This document shows, piece by piece, positions 9,915 through 18,446 of a DNA stretch of 64,000 nucleotides. Source of the DNA: CAWABB01 sp963701735 (lineage in GTDB: Bacteria > Bacteroidota > Ignavibacteria > UBA10030 > UBA6906); the NCBI GenBank assembly GCA_963701735.1, contig CAVPBI010000010.1, positions 248,001 through 312,000 of the forward strand. The letters are read 5' to 3'. Position 1 is the first letter of the stretch; every line of letters starts with the position of its first letter. Both the position numbers and the translations under genes were made by a program. A model generated the notes under the pieces. It made no database searches. It saw only the letters and a list, made by a program, of their open reading frames with translations, and was not told the origin of the DNA.

Positions 9915-11982
9915 ATGAAGTTCTTCCGGTGGTCCGGGATAGTGGCTCTCCTGATGGCTCTCGCCGTGTCCGGAGCGCGGGGCGATGACGGCATGTGGAC
10001 GCTGGACAACCTCCCGCTGAAACATCTCAAGGAGAAGTACGGGTTTGTTCCAACCCGGGAGTGGCTGGATCACGTTCGTCTGTCCAGCGTTCGGATCGGA
10101 GACGGCGGGTCCGGGTCGTTTGTCAGCCCCGACGGGCTCGTCCTTACGAATCACCACGTCGCGCGCGGCCAGATCCAGAAGCTCTCCACGGCGGAGAACG
10201 ACCTGATTCGCAACGGGTTCTATGCGAAAGACCGGGAGAGCGAGCTGAAGTGCCCGGACCTTGAAATCAATGTCCTGGTCGGGGTGGAAAACGTGACCGC
10301 CGAGGTTATGGGAGCCGTGAAGCCGGGGATGACTCCCGCGCAGGCTCTGGATGCCCGCAAAGCATCCACGGCGGAGATCTCCCGGCAGAGCCTCGAGAAA
10401 ACGGGACTTCGATCGGATATCGTGACGCTGTACCAGGGGAGCGAGTACTGGCTCTACACGTACAAGAAGTACACGGATATCCGCCTCGCGATGGCGCCGG
10501 AAGTCCAGGCCGCGTTCTTCGGCGGAGACCCCGACAACTTCACCTTCCCGCGCTACAATCTCGACATGACGTTTCTCCGGGTGTACGAGAATGACGAGCC
10601 GATCAAGAGTGAACATTATTTCCGCTGGAAGTCCGCGGGCGCCGCGGAGAACGAATTGGTCTTTGTGTCCGGCCATCCGGGCTCGACGAACCGGATGATG
10701 ACGACGGCGCAGCTCATGTATGAGCGCGACGAGTCAGCGCCCTCCAGGATCGAGGCGACGCGCCGTCGCATCGAAGCGCTGAAGGCATACGCAAAGCAGG
10801 GACCCGAGCAGGCGAGGCGGTCTCAGTCGATGATCTTCGGTCTCGAGAATTCACTCAAGGTGCGCGAGGGCGAATACGAGGCGCTGCTGGATCCGGCGGT
10901 CATGGGTGCCAAGAAGGAAGCGGAAGACGCACTGCGGGCGGCGGTGAAAGGAAAGAAGGGGTGGATGCGCTCGTACGGTTGGGCGTGGGACAGCGTCCAG
11001 GCCGCGACCAGGAGACAATCGGCGCGGAGGAAGGAAAGCACGTACCGGACGCTCTACTCCACGATGGCCGGACACGCTGTGACGCTCGTGGCTCTTCCGC
11101 TGGAACTGAAGAAGCCGAACGGGGACCGGGTGTCGTATTATCAGGATGCGAACCTCGCCGCGACAAAGAGGAGGGTTCTGTCTCCGGCGCCGGTCTACCC
11201 GGACCTCTGATGAGGTGCAGATGGCTGAAGCCCTCCGGCTTGCCTCGGAGAAATTGGGACCGAAGGATCGCTGGCTGCAGACCGTGCTTGACGGCAAGAC
11301 CCCCGAGGAAGCAGCCCGCCTCTATCACGCAGCCTCCCGCATGGCCGACGTCGACTACCGCCGTGAGCTGCTCGAGGGTGGCCAGAAAGCCATCGAGGCA
11401 TCGACCGACCCGCTGATCGTGCTGGCGAGGAAGCTCTACCCGGTCCAGGAGGAGATGCGGCTGTGGACGGAGAAGAATGTTTCGGCGACAATCACTCCCG
11501 CGAGCGAAGCACTGGGGAAGGCACGGTTCGAGGTGTACGGAAAAGCGGCGGCGCCCGACGCGACGTTCTCGCTCAGGCTCTCGTTCGGTCCCGTGAAGGG
11601 ATACCCGATGAACGGGACGATCGCCCCGCCCATCACCACCTTCTATGGAATGTACGACCGGCACAAATCGTTCGGAGGAGTTCCGCCGTTCGATCTGCCC
11701 GAGAGGTACATCGAAGGGGAGAAGGAGCTGAACCTGGGAACCCCGTTCAACTTCGTGTGCACGGCCGACATCATCGGCGGCAACTCGGGATCGCCGACCA
11801 TCAACGCGAACGCCGAAATCGTCGGGCTCATTTTTGACGGGAACATCGAGAGCCTGTCCGGCCGATACATCTACACGGACGCGAAGGCACGGGCCGTGGC
11901 GGTGCACACCGCAGCGATCATAGAGAGCCTGCGGAAATTGTACGACGCGGGGGATCTTGCTGACGAGCTGGAAAGAGAATGA
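9915..11982 (+). CDS. S46 family serine dipeptidyl-peptidase (DPP7/DPP11-like), one frameshift
   Basis: About 688 residues once one extra base near 11208 is removed, the usual size for the family. It has a signal peptide (IVALLMALAVSGARG) and the three parts of the catalytic triad: histidine in VLTNHHVARG near residue 80, aspartate in GGDPDNFTFPRYNLDM near residue 205, and serine in GGNSGSPTIN near residue 615. S46 peptidases release N-terminal dipeptides in the periplasm of Bacteroidetes that live on peptides. The start has an AAGGAGA ribosome site. The break falls at an in-frame stop (CTC TGA), after which the reading continues one base on as DEVQMAEALRLA. Dipeptide preference cannot be assigned with confidence. 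Confidence 0.88.
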
Positions 11983-12010
11983 CCTGAAGCCCCGAAAAAG
12001 GGGAGAAACG

Positions 12011-12047
12011 GCCGGCGTTCCGAGGTTGGGGCGCCGGCTTTTTTTTT
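12011..12047 (+). terminator. Rho-independent terminator after the S46 peptidase
   Basis: Seven-bp GC-only stem (12011-12017 with 12032-12038) followed directly by nine T. It separates the peptidase from the SPFH gene. Confidence 0.85.
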
Positions 12048-12055
12048 GATTTCCC

Positions 12056-12096
12056 TTGACATTAAGATATTACAATGATATATATATGATATCATT
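12056..12096 (+). promoter_or_regulatory. Promoter with an overlapping palindrome in front of the SPFH gene
   Basis: TTG at 12056-12058, 20 bp, then TATATATATG from 12079. An inverted repeat AATGATAT (12074-12081) and ATATCATT (12089-12096) flanks and overlaps the -7 box with a 7-bp centre. Such a site is well placed for repression. The ribbon-helix-helix protein encoded downstream is a natural candidate binder; that link is inference. Confidence 0.55.
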
Positions 12097-12113
12097 CACC
12101 TGGGGAGGCTACA

Positions 12114-12992
12114 ATGGCCGAAATCAAAGAATTCAAGGCGTGGAGAGTCAACGGATTCCTCATGCTGCTGCTGACCATCGCCGTCATCCTTTTCACCGTC
12201 ATCCTGGTCAGAGACATGATCCTCGCCGAGGACGTGACACTCCTCTGGATGGTCGTCGTCCTCTTTGTGCTCATCGCGCTGGCGCTCTCGGGCTTCTTCG
12301 TCGTGCATCCTAACGAGGCTCGCGTGATCGTCTTTTTCGGGCGATACGTGGGAACGGTGAGGGAGCCGGGTTTCTGGTGGACGAACCCGTTCACCACGAA
12401 GACCCATGTTTCCCTTCGCATCCACAACTTCAATAGCGAGCGGCTGAAGGTAAACGATCTGGCCGGAAACCCGATCGAAATCGCCGCGGTCGTGGTCTGG
12501 CGGGTCGTGGATTCGGCAAAAGCGTTGTTCGACGTGGAGAATTACGCTCAGTTCGTGGCCATTCAGAGCGAGACGGCGATTCGGTCGCTCGCTTCGCACT
12601 ATCCGTACGACGCCCACGACGACAAGAAAGCTTCTTTGCGGGGAAGTCCTGACGAAGTCTCTGAAAACCTCACACACCAGGTCCAGGTGCGGCTGGGAAT
12701 AGCGGGTGTTGAGATTTCGGAGGCGCGGATCAGCCACCTCGCATACGCGCAGGAGATCGCGCAGGCCATGCTCAGGCGGCAGCAGGCGGAAGCCATCGTC
12801 GCGGCGAGGCAGAAGATCGTCGAGGGGGCGGTCGGGATGGTCGAGAGCGCTCTGAAATTGCTCGCCGAGCAGCACATCGTCACTCTTGACGAGGAACGCA
12901 AGGCATCGATGGTCAATAACCTCCTCGTGGCGCTCGTGTCGGAGCATGAGGCTACGCCTATCCTCAATGCCGGCACCCTGTATTCGTCATGA
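12114..12992 (+). CDS. SPFH/Band 7 (stomatin-like) membrane protein
   Basis: 292 residues. Two membrane segments sit at the N-terminus (FLMLLLTIAVILFTVILV near residue 12 and LLWMVVVLFVLIALALSGFFVV near residue 43). The SPFH domain follows (NEARVIVFFGRYVGTVREPGFWWTNPF near residue 66, RIHNFNSERLKVNDLAGNPIEIAAVVVWRV near residue 100). An alanine- and glutamine-rich helix near residues 220-250 (AQEIAQAMLRRQQAEAIVAARQKIVEGAV) is typical for oligomerisation. SPFH proteins form ring or scaffold assemblies at the membrane. It overlaps the next gene by ATGA, and the pair probably forms one operon from the promoter at 12056. Specific function is unknown. Confidence 0.85.
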   Translation: MAEIKEFKAWRVNGFLMLLLTIAVILFTVILVRDMILAEDVTLLWMVVVLFVLIALALSGFFVVHPNEARVIVFFGRYVGTVREPGFWWTNPFTTKTHVSLRIHNFNSERLKVNDLAGNPIEIAAVVVWRVVDSAKALFDVENYAQFVAIQSETAIRSLASHYPYDAHDDKKASLRGSPDEVSENLTHQVQVRLGIAGVEISEARISHLAYAQEIAQAMLRRQQAEAIVAARQKIVEGAVGMVESALKLLAEQHIVTLDEERKASMVNNLLVALVSEHEATPILNAGTLYSS

Positions 12993-13174
12993 AGAAGCGG
13001 TTCCTTCTCCGCCTGGGGCCTGACCTGTATGACGTCCTGGAAAAATGGGCGGCGGACGATCTTCGCAGCGTCAACGCGCAGATCGAGTACCTTCTGACCG
13101 AATCCGCCCGACGGGCGGGGCGGATCCGCAAAGGCGTCGAGGGTTCCGAGAGGCGGAGAGAGGGCGACTCCTGA
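12989..13174 (+). CDS. Arc/ribbon-helix-helix DNA-binding protein coupled to the SPFH gene
   Basis: 61 residues. The pattern KRFLLRLGPDLYDVLEKWAADDLRSVNAQIEYLLTES is that of an Arc/MetJ-type ribbon-helix-helix domain: a short beta strand (residues 3-7), helix 1 (residues 10-22), and helix 2 after 'RSVNAQIEYLL'. These proteins bind DNA as dimers. The start overlaps the SPFH stop (ATGA). Small SPFH-linked RHH genes occur in other bacteria, and here the promoter holds a palindrome that could be its operator. The tail after residue 45 is basic and probably disordered. It is small, but codon frame, coupling and motif all support it. Confidence 0.78.
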   Translation: MKKRFLLRLGPDLYDVLEKWAADDLRSVNAQIEYLLTESARRAGRIRKGVEGSERRREGDS

Positions 13175-13201
13175 AGGAGTGATGTGACGTCCTGAAGGGA
13201 C
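13167..13201. repeat. Two small palindromes with a CCTGAAGG core
   Basis: ACTCC-TGAA-GGAGT (13167-13180) and GTCC-TGAAG-GGAC (13189-13201) lie 8 bp apart at the 3' end of the RHH gene. A similar palindrome, CGCC-TGAA-GGCG, occurs at about 60650. They may belong to a short interspersed palindromic family; three copies are too few to be sure. Confidence 0.35.
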
Positions 13202-13216
13202 GGGACAGAACACGAG

Positions 13217-13252
13217 GGCCCCGGCTCCCCGCTGACGCGGGGAGCCGGGGCC
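13217..13252. terminator. Perfect 16-bp hairpin between convergent genes
   Basis: GGCCCCGGCTCCCCGC (13217-13232), a TGAC loop, and its exact complement (13237-13252). It lies between the stop codons of the RHH gene and mscS and can serve both strands, although neither side has a long T-tract. Confidence 0.75.
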
Positions 13253-13283
13253 TCGTCATTTCTGCGTCGTCACGACGCGGGGT

Positions 13284-14336
13284 TCATCCCGGAAGAGAGG
13301 TGGGCGAGACCTGCGGGTGCACGAACACGGTCTGCGTCGGATAGGCAAAGGCGATCCCCCCGGCCTCAAATCGTTTGCAGATCTCGAGATTGACAGCCTG
13401 CTGGATGTCCATGTAGCGCAGGTAATCGGCGGTGGTGACGAAGTACACGACCTCGAACACCAGCGCAGAGTCGCCGAACTTCTGGAAATGCGCACGGTCG
13501 AACCGGGTGCCCTCCTTGGTCTCGATGATCTCCTTCATCATGCCAGGAATCTTTTCGAGAGCCTCATGAGCGGTCTGGTACGTGACGCCGACATTGAACA
13601 CAACCCGCCGTTCCTGCATCCTCCCGAAATTTCTGATCCTGCTCTTCAACAGATCCGTGTTCGCAAGGATAACCTGTTCGCCGGAGATGCTCTTCAGGCG
13701 GGTCGTCTTCAAGCCGATCTGTTCCACTGTGCCCATCACCGCGTCAACGACGATGAAGTCGCCGGGCACGAACGGCTCGTCGAGCGTAATGGACATGGAT
13801 GCGAACAAGTCCCCCAGAACGCTCTGTAGCGCGAGCGCTACGGCGACACCCCCGATCCCAAGGCCGGTGATCAGCGCCGTCACGTCGACCCCCAGGTTTG
13901 TCAGGGCCACCAGCACAACGATGGACCAGATCACAAGCTTGACGGAAAACACGATGGCCGCGCGGGAGGCGTGCTTCCCGTCGTCGGAGTCCTTGCGCCG
14001 GAGCAGGAACATCGCGGTGGACGAGGACCAGATGCCGATCTGCAGAAGGATCACCAGGCGGACGAGGATGCTCAGGACGCCCCGCGCTGTCTCGGAAAGC
14101 GTCAGGTTCAACGACCCTGCGTAGAGGGACAGCAGGATCAGGAAGACGTACTTGGTTCGCCCCATGACCTCGACGACGAGGTCATCCAGCCTGGTTTCCG
14201 TCCGCTTCGAGAATATCTTCAGCCGCTTCTTGATGAGCTGCCGCAGCATCAGCAGCAGCGCAAAGACGACCACAGCCGTCACGGCTGCGGCCAGCCACTG
14301 GTGAATCGTGTTTCCGAAATAGACTCCGTTGAGCAT
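13284..14336 (-). CDS. mscS: MscS-family mechanosensitive ion channel
   Basis: 350 residues. Four hydrophobic segments lie in the first 190 residues (AAVTAVVVFALLLML, YVFLILLSLYAG, ILVRLVILLQIGIW, LVIWSIVVLVALTNLGV). The pore helix region has the glycine/alanine pattern ALITGLGIGGVAVALALQSVLGDLFASMSI. The beta domain then follows (FVPGDFIVVDAVMGTVEQIGLKTTRLKSISGEQVILANTDLL). These features define the MscS family, which opens under hypo-osmotic stress. The gene is the last of a minus-strand run; a 12-bp gap separates it from the MBL-fold hydrolase gene upstream. A role as a non-selective osmolyte valve is inferred from the family. Confidence 0.92.
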   Translation of the reverse strand: MLNGVYFGNTIHQWLAAAVTAVVVFALLLMLRQLIKKRLKIFSKRTETRLDDLVVEVMGRTKYVFLILLSLYAGSLNLTLSETARGVLSILVRLVILLQIGIWSSSTAMFLLRRKDSDDGKHASRAAIVFSVKLVIWSIVVLVALTNLGVDVTALITGLGIGGVAVALALQSVLGDLFASMSITLDEPFVPGDFIVVDAVMGTVEQIGLKTTRLKSISGEQVILANTDLLKSRIRNFGRMQERRVVFNVGVTYQTAHEALEKIPGMMKEIIETKEGTRFDRAHFQKFGDSALVFEVVYFVTTADYLRYMDIQQAVNLEICKRFEAGGIAFAYPTQTVFVHPQVSPTSLPG

Positions 14337-14348
14337 CGGTCGTCCTGT

Positions 14349-15098
14349 TTACTGAATGTCGAGTGATTCGCCGGGCTCCAGCGATCTCACGCGGCCCCTG
14401 AGTGCGGGCGGAAGCGCGCGCTTCAATGCAGCGGGATTGCCGGCCAGGGCGGGGAACGTCCCGTAGTGCATCCCGAGAATCAGCTTCGGCTTCAGCAGCA
14501 CGCATGCCCGGGCAGCTTCCCGGGGCCCCATGGTGTAGAAGCCCCCGATAGGGAGGATGACGAGGGATGGGCGGTACAGTTCGCCGATCAGCTTCATGTC
14601 ACCGAACAGTCCGGTGTCGCCCGCGTGGTAGATCGCGTAGCCATTCTCGAGCGTGAACACAAATCCGGCTGGAGCCGCTCCGCCGATGATCCCTGGTCCG
14701 CCGGGCGTTCCCTCTCCGACTTCGATCCCGCCGCTGTGCCTCGCGTCGGTCATCGTCGCGCTGATGCCACCGATGACGACCGTTCCGGAGATGTTCATCC
14801 CGACCGCGTTTGAAACGCCCCGGCTCTGAAGGTACAGTGCAACCTCGTGGATCGCGTAGACCGGTGCCCCGGTGCGGAGCGCCAGGTCAACCGTGTTTCC
14901 CAGATGATCAGCGTGCCCGTGGGTGAGGAAGATGAGGTCCGCAGTTGCCGCCGAGGCGGCTCCCGCAGGGGCCTTCGGATTCTCAAGCCACGGGTCGATA
15001 TACATGGTTTTGCCTCCCGGTGTATCAAACCGGAAAGCTGAATGGCCGAGCCAGGTGATCCTGACCGGTCGCGTCGAACGACGAGTCCTCGGGGTCAT
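14349..15098 (-). CDS. Metallo-beta-lactamase-fold metal-dependent hydrolase (UPF0173-like)
   Basis: 249 residues if started at the ATG at 15098; ATGs further upstream are possible but add an unconserved stretch. Signatures are ITWLGHSAFRFDTPGGKTMYIDPWLENP near residue 15, the zinc motif THGHADHLGNT near residue 60, a second histidine in TDARHSGG, YHAGDTGLFGDMKLIGE near residue 158, and ILGMHYGTFP near residue 210. These are the hallmarks of the UPF0173 group. The natural substrate is not known for the family. It lies 12 bp upstream of mscS and about 100 bp downstream of a response regulator, so all may share a transcript. Confidence 0.85.
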   Translation of the reverse strand: MTPRTRRSTRPVRITWLGHSAFRFDTPGGKTMYIDPWLENPKAPAGAASAATADLIFLTHGHADHLGNTVDLALRTGAPVYAIHEVALYLQSRGVSNAVGMNISGTVVIGGISATMTDARHSGGIEVGEGTPGGPGIIGGAAPAGFVFTLENGYAIYHAGDTGLFGDMKLIGELYRPSLVILPIGGFYTMGPREAARACVLLKPKLILGMHYGTFPALAGNPAALKRALPPALRGRVRSLEPGESLDIQ

Positions 15099-15197
15099 GG
15101 TTGAACCGGCATGCATGGTGAGGTGGGAGGTGCGGGATTCAGCCCACAACGTACGGAAGCCCGGCCATCGATGCAAGATGGCGCGGACGGAACGCGC

Positions 15198-15561
15198 TCA
15201 GCGGGCGAGCACGCGCTCGATGGAGGCAAGCAGGGCGTCGAATGCGAAGGGCTTGGTCACGTAGTCGCTGGCGCCCAGCTTGACGGCCTCGACAGCGGTT
15301 GCAAGGTCGTCCATGCCGGTGAGCATGATCACCCGGGGGGCAATCTCCTGGTGTTTCAGCCAGCGCAGCACAGTCCAGGCCGTCCTTCCGGGGCATCAGG
15401 ATGTCAAGGAGGAGAAGGTCAAACGCGTCCGCCTGCAATCGTTCGATGGCGTCTGCCCCGTCGGCAACGGCTTCGACATGAAAGCCCGCAGCGACCAGCT
15501 GGTCGCTCACGATTGTCCTCGCATTGAAATCGTCTTCTGCGAACAGGATGCGTGTCAGCAT
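15198..15561 (-). CDS. Single-domain response regulator (receiver domain), one frameshift
   Basis: About 120 residues after removal of one extra base near 15372. Receiver-domain residues are all present: acidic pair in ILFAEDDFNAR, phospho-acceptor aspartate in LLLLDILMPRKDG near residue 52, threonine in VIMLTGMDD, and lysine in YVTKPFAFD. No output domain follows, so it would act through protein contact like CheY or Spo0F. It starts 3 bp after the stop of the glycosyltransferase gene, so the two are very likely co-transcribed. The sensor kinase is not in the window. Without the repair the frame runs on to 15139 as nonsense; the conserved second half lies in the neighbouring frame. Confidence 0.82.
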
Positions 15562-15564
15562 GCG

Positions 15565-16983
15565 TTATCCGGGGACTGGATCATGGACGGCAGGATAGAC
15601 GTGAACGGTCTTCTCCCACGGGATGCGCCGTCCGCGGAGGCCATACGAGAGCGCCTGGCCGATCGCCCTGACCGCGGCGGCGAAGTTGATGACGTTGCCG
15701 ACGGCAAGCCTGGGGATGCTCAGCAGCGCGGCGGCGTGGCCGTACACGCGGCGCACGCTCGCGTATCGCTGGATGATTCTCCAGAGCATCAGCAGGGTGT
15801 CGGCGAACACAATATACCAGAGCGCCGACCCTTTTTCCACCACCGGCCGAATCTGCTCCGGCCCCCCGAGCCCCCGGGAAACGCTCTCCAACCCGACGAC
15901 ATACAGGAGGACCGCATAGGATAGACCGCTGACAATGTTGACCAGGATGGCCTTCCGGTCCCTGTACAGCATCGCGCGAAGGCGCAGTCCGCCCCGCCAT
16001 CCGTACGACCTCCACGCCTGAAGACAGATGCCGATGAGCCAGCGGGTCCGTTGCCGGACCGCGGCCTGGAATGTCTGGGGAAAGTAGGCCCATGTGGCGA
16101 TCTGCTGCCCGAACGGCCGGTACAGGAAGGCGAGCTTCGCCCCGGCGAGCGCCAGGCGAAGCGCCATGTCGTAGTCCTCGGTGAGGCTCCGGCGGCTGAA
16201 GAGGTTGCGCGCGAACGATGTGCCGGCGAACTCCAGGATCCATCGATTGAATGCCGTGCCGACGCCTGCCGACGGGACGAATCCGCTGACCGCCTGCCTG
16301 GCGGGGAGTTCCTTCGTGTGGTTCTCGGCGAATTCGTCGGCGTAGACCCAGTGGACAAACTTCCGCTTCGGGGCGGGCAACGGAAACACCGGGAGCTGAA
16401 CCATGTCGTAGCGGGGGATGAAGACGTTGAATGCGCGCAACGACTGCGGGTGAATGACGTCCTCCGCGTCGTGAAGGACAATGAGCTCGTACCTCACGCC
16501 GGTTCTGTTTTCATAGCGCATCATGCCCTCGAAAATCTCATTCAGGTTCTCCGCTTTCGAGGACGGCCCGGCGTGGCCTCCGATGACGACGTGGATCTGC
16601 GGGAACCGGTCAGCCGCGCGCCGTGCCTTCTCGAGCGTCCGCGGATCGTTTGGGTACACGCCTACAAAGATGTCGTAGCGGCCATAGTCGATCGATTCGC
16701 AGGCGCGCGTCAGCATCTGTTCGAGGACGTTCTCTTCCCGCCATGTCGGAACGAATATGGCGATCGGCTTTTCGGGGGAGCCATGAAGATCCTCGAGGGG
16801 AATCCGCTCGTGCTGCGTGAACCGGCGGTTGCGGAATATTCTCTGGAACCAGTAGGCGAGGTCGATAAGCACGTCATCGGTGCCGCTCACGAGCAGCGCG
16901 ACCGCGACAACCCATGTGAGCGCGACGGCGAGCGGATAGCTCGCCGCGACGATCCGGACGATATCGCGAAGGAGAGTTTCCAT
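15565..16983 (-). CDS. Membrane glycosyltransferase of the GT2 type (NfrB-like)
   Basis: 472 residues from the ATG at 16983. An N-terminal membrane segment (LAVALTWVVAVALLVSG) precedes a GT2-type catalytic domain with AIFVPTWREENVLEQML near residue 75, the acidic LHDAEDVIHP near residue 170, a TEDYDMALRLALAG block near residue 265, and the QRTRWLIGICLQAW (QxxRW) motif near residue 305. Further membrane helices follow at residues 340-440. The pattern resembles the glycosyltransferase half of NfrB, the phage N4 adsorption protein B, but the c-di-GMP-binding C-terminal domain is missing. It probably builds or exports a cell-surface glycan. The response regulator downstream suggests regulated output. 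Product is unknown. Confidence 0.78.
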   Translation of the reverse strand: METLLRDIVRIVAASYPLAVALTWVVAVALLVSGTDDVLIDLAYWFQRIFRNRRFTQHERIPLEDLHGSPEKPIAIFVPTWREENVLEQMLTRACESIDYGRYDIFVGVYPNDPRTLEKARRAADRFPQIHVVIGGHAGPSSKAENLNEIFEGMMRYENRTGVRYELIVLHDAEDVIHPQSLRAFNVFIPRYDMVQLPVFPLPAPKRKFVHWVYADEFAENHTKELPARQAVSGFVPSAGVGTAFNRWILEFAGTSFARNLFSRRSLTEDYDMALRLALAGAKLAFLYRPFGQQIATWAYFPQTFQAAVRQRTRWLIGICLQAWRSYGWRGGLRLRAMLYRDRKAILVNIVSGLSYAVLLYVVGLESVSRGLGGPEQIRPVVEKGSALWYIVFADTLLMLWRIIQRYASVRRVYGHAAALLSIPRLAVGNVINFAAAVRAIGQALSYGLRGRRIPWEKTVHVYPAVHDPVPG

Positions 16984-17413
16984 GCGAAGCGAGCCGAACA
17001 GAGTGAACGGTCGGCACTGACCGGCCGACGTCGACGGGGGAGAGATGAAGAATCGACAGGGGAGGGTATCCAGCATCTGCAAGATACGGTCCCGGAAAAT
17101 CAGACGCCACTTCCAGGCCCAGAGAGCGGGTCTGGCGTCCGGGGCATCGAGCCTCCGGGACGGCCGCAACTCATGTGCCTGCGAGGGATTGCCATTCGTC
17201 TAAAAAGGTATATATTGAAGTGACTTGCATCACCACCACGTTCTTCCACACGCCTTTGAAGGCTCCGAACCCGCACACTCCGCCGGTTCTGTGGTGAAAG
17301 GCCGGGCTGGTCCTGCCGGATGGAGGAACGCAACACGTTCGGCGACCCGGTGCGCGCGGTACCCACCACAAAGGAAGCGTAGGTCCGGCGACAGGCCGCC
17401 CATCGCAGATCGC
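16984..17413 (+). promoter_or_regulatory. Intergenic region with the corA promoter and a long leader
   Basis: This 430-bp gap lies between divergent genes. A promoter-like pair, TTG at 17189-17191 and TATATTG at 17211-17217 (19-bp spacing), would start transcription near 17223. That leaves a leader of about 190 nt before corA. The leader is GC-rich with several GTGGTG/CACCAC segments that could pair (for example near 17230 and 17290). I do not recognise a known riboswitch in it. The left 200 bp hold nothing I can name. Confidence 0.45.
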
Positions 17414-18415
17414 ATGGTTTCGATACTCCAGTACATCGACGGGGAAATCAGGCGGCTGACTCTCAAAGAGCTCAGCCAGTGCCTTAGTTCTCCCGAGGGG
17501 ATTCTCTGGGTCGATCTCGAGAATCCCCTCGAGGCCGAAGAGGAGACCCTGCTCGTTTCCGTGTTCGATTTCCACCCGCTGGCCATCGAGGACACGCAAC
17601 GCGGGGCCGATGAGGAAGGGCATCTTCCGAAAGTCGAGGATTTCGGAGACTACCTGTTCATCATCTTCAATCCCGTGGAGGCGTCGGCGACCGCGTCGTC
17701 CGATGATTCGCGGGGAGGCTTCGAAATCAGGACCACGCAGCTGAGCGCGTTCCTGTCGAAGCGGGCGCTCGTGACCCATCATTACAGCCCGCTGCGCTCC
17801 ATCACCAACGCCCAGCAGCTGCTCTCGAAAAACCCCAAGGCGCTCGCCCGCGGGCCTGACTTCCTCTTCCATATCATCATCGACGAGCTGGTCGACAACT
17901 ACACGCCCATCCTGGATCAGCTGGACTCCCTGATGGATGACATGGAGCGGGAGGTGTTTCACGAGCCGACCCAGGAAACGATGATCCGCATCCTGCAGAT
18001 GCGTCGGAACATCACCACGCTGAGGCGTGTCGCGTTCTATCAGCGGGAGATGCTGAATCGCCTCTCGCGAGGCGAGTTCACCCTGATCACGCGGGATGAG
18101 ATGCTGTATTACCGCAACGTGTTCGATCACCTGGTGCGGATGACGGACCTCACGGACTCCTACCGGGAGACGGTGGGCGGGCTGCTCGACGCATACCTGT
18201 CCGTCACGTCGAACAAGCTCAGCCAGGTGATGAAGGTCCTCACGATCATTTCCACGATCTTCCTCCCTCTGAGCGTGATCACGGGCTTCTTTGGAATGAA
18301 CTTCGCCCATCTGCCCGGCCTGGAATCTCCGATGGGGGTGATCCTGACAACGCTGAGCATGGTCCTCGTTGCAGGCGGGATGCTCTGGGTCTTCCGCCGC
18401 AACAGGTGGATCTGA
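17414..18415 (+). CDS. corA: CorA-family magnesium/divalent cation transporter
   Basis: 333 residues, starting at the ATG at 17414 so that the protein begins MVSILQYIDGEIRRL. The cytoplasmic funnel domain includes ILWVDLENP near residue 35 and FHPLAIEDTQ near residue 58. A long helix runs through residues 170-275. Two C-terminal membrane helices end the protein; the first is followed by the selectivity motif in ITGFFGMNFAHLPG near residue 292, the GMN signature of the family. It forms pentameric Mg2+ channels. The acidic FHPLAIED segment typical of the fold is intact. It is followed 31 bp later by a GT9 gene on the same strand, with no terminator between them. Confidence 0.92.
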   Translation: MVSILQYIDGEIRRLTLKELSQCLSSPEGILWVDLENPLEAEEETLLVSVFDFHPLAIEDTQRGADEEGHLPKVEDFGDYLFIIFNPVEASATASSDDSRGGFEIRTTQLSAFLSKRALVTHHYSPLRSITNAQQLLSKNPKALARGPDFLFHIIIDELVDNYTPILDQLDSLMDDMEREVFHEPTQETMIRILQMRRNITTLRRVAFYQREMLNRLSRGEFTLITRDEMLYYRNVFDHLVRMTDLTDSYRETVGGLLDAYLSVTSNKLSQVMKVLTIISTIFLPLSVITGFFGMNFAHLPGLESPMGVILTTLSMVLVAGGMLWVFRRNRWI

Positions 18416-18446
18416 CCTCCCCGGCGCATCGCTTTCTATCGCAGCC

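Noticed and set aside
11190..11220. Programmed +1 frameshift like that of prfB at CTC TGA in the S46 gene
   Set aside because: The internal Shine-Dalgarno-like element that prfB needs is not present upstream, the family is not known for recoding, and similar breaks without stop codons occur across the window.
12096..12947. Long antisense frames, for example opposite the SPFH gene, serA, nuoL-M and nhaD
   Set aside because: They mirror the codon pattern of high-GC genes on the other strand, are rich in Arg, Asp and His without domain motifs, and have no promoter or ribosome site.
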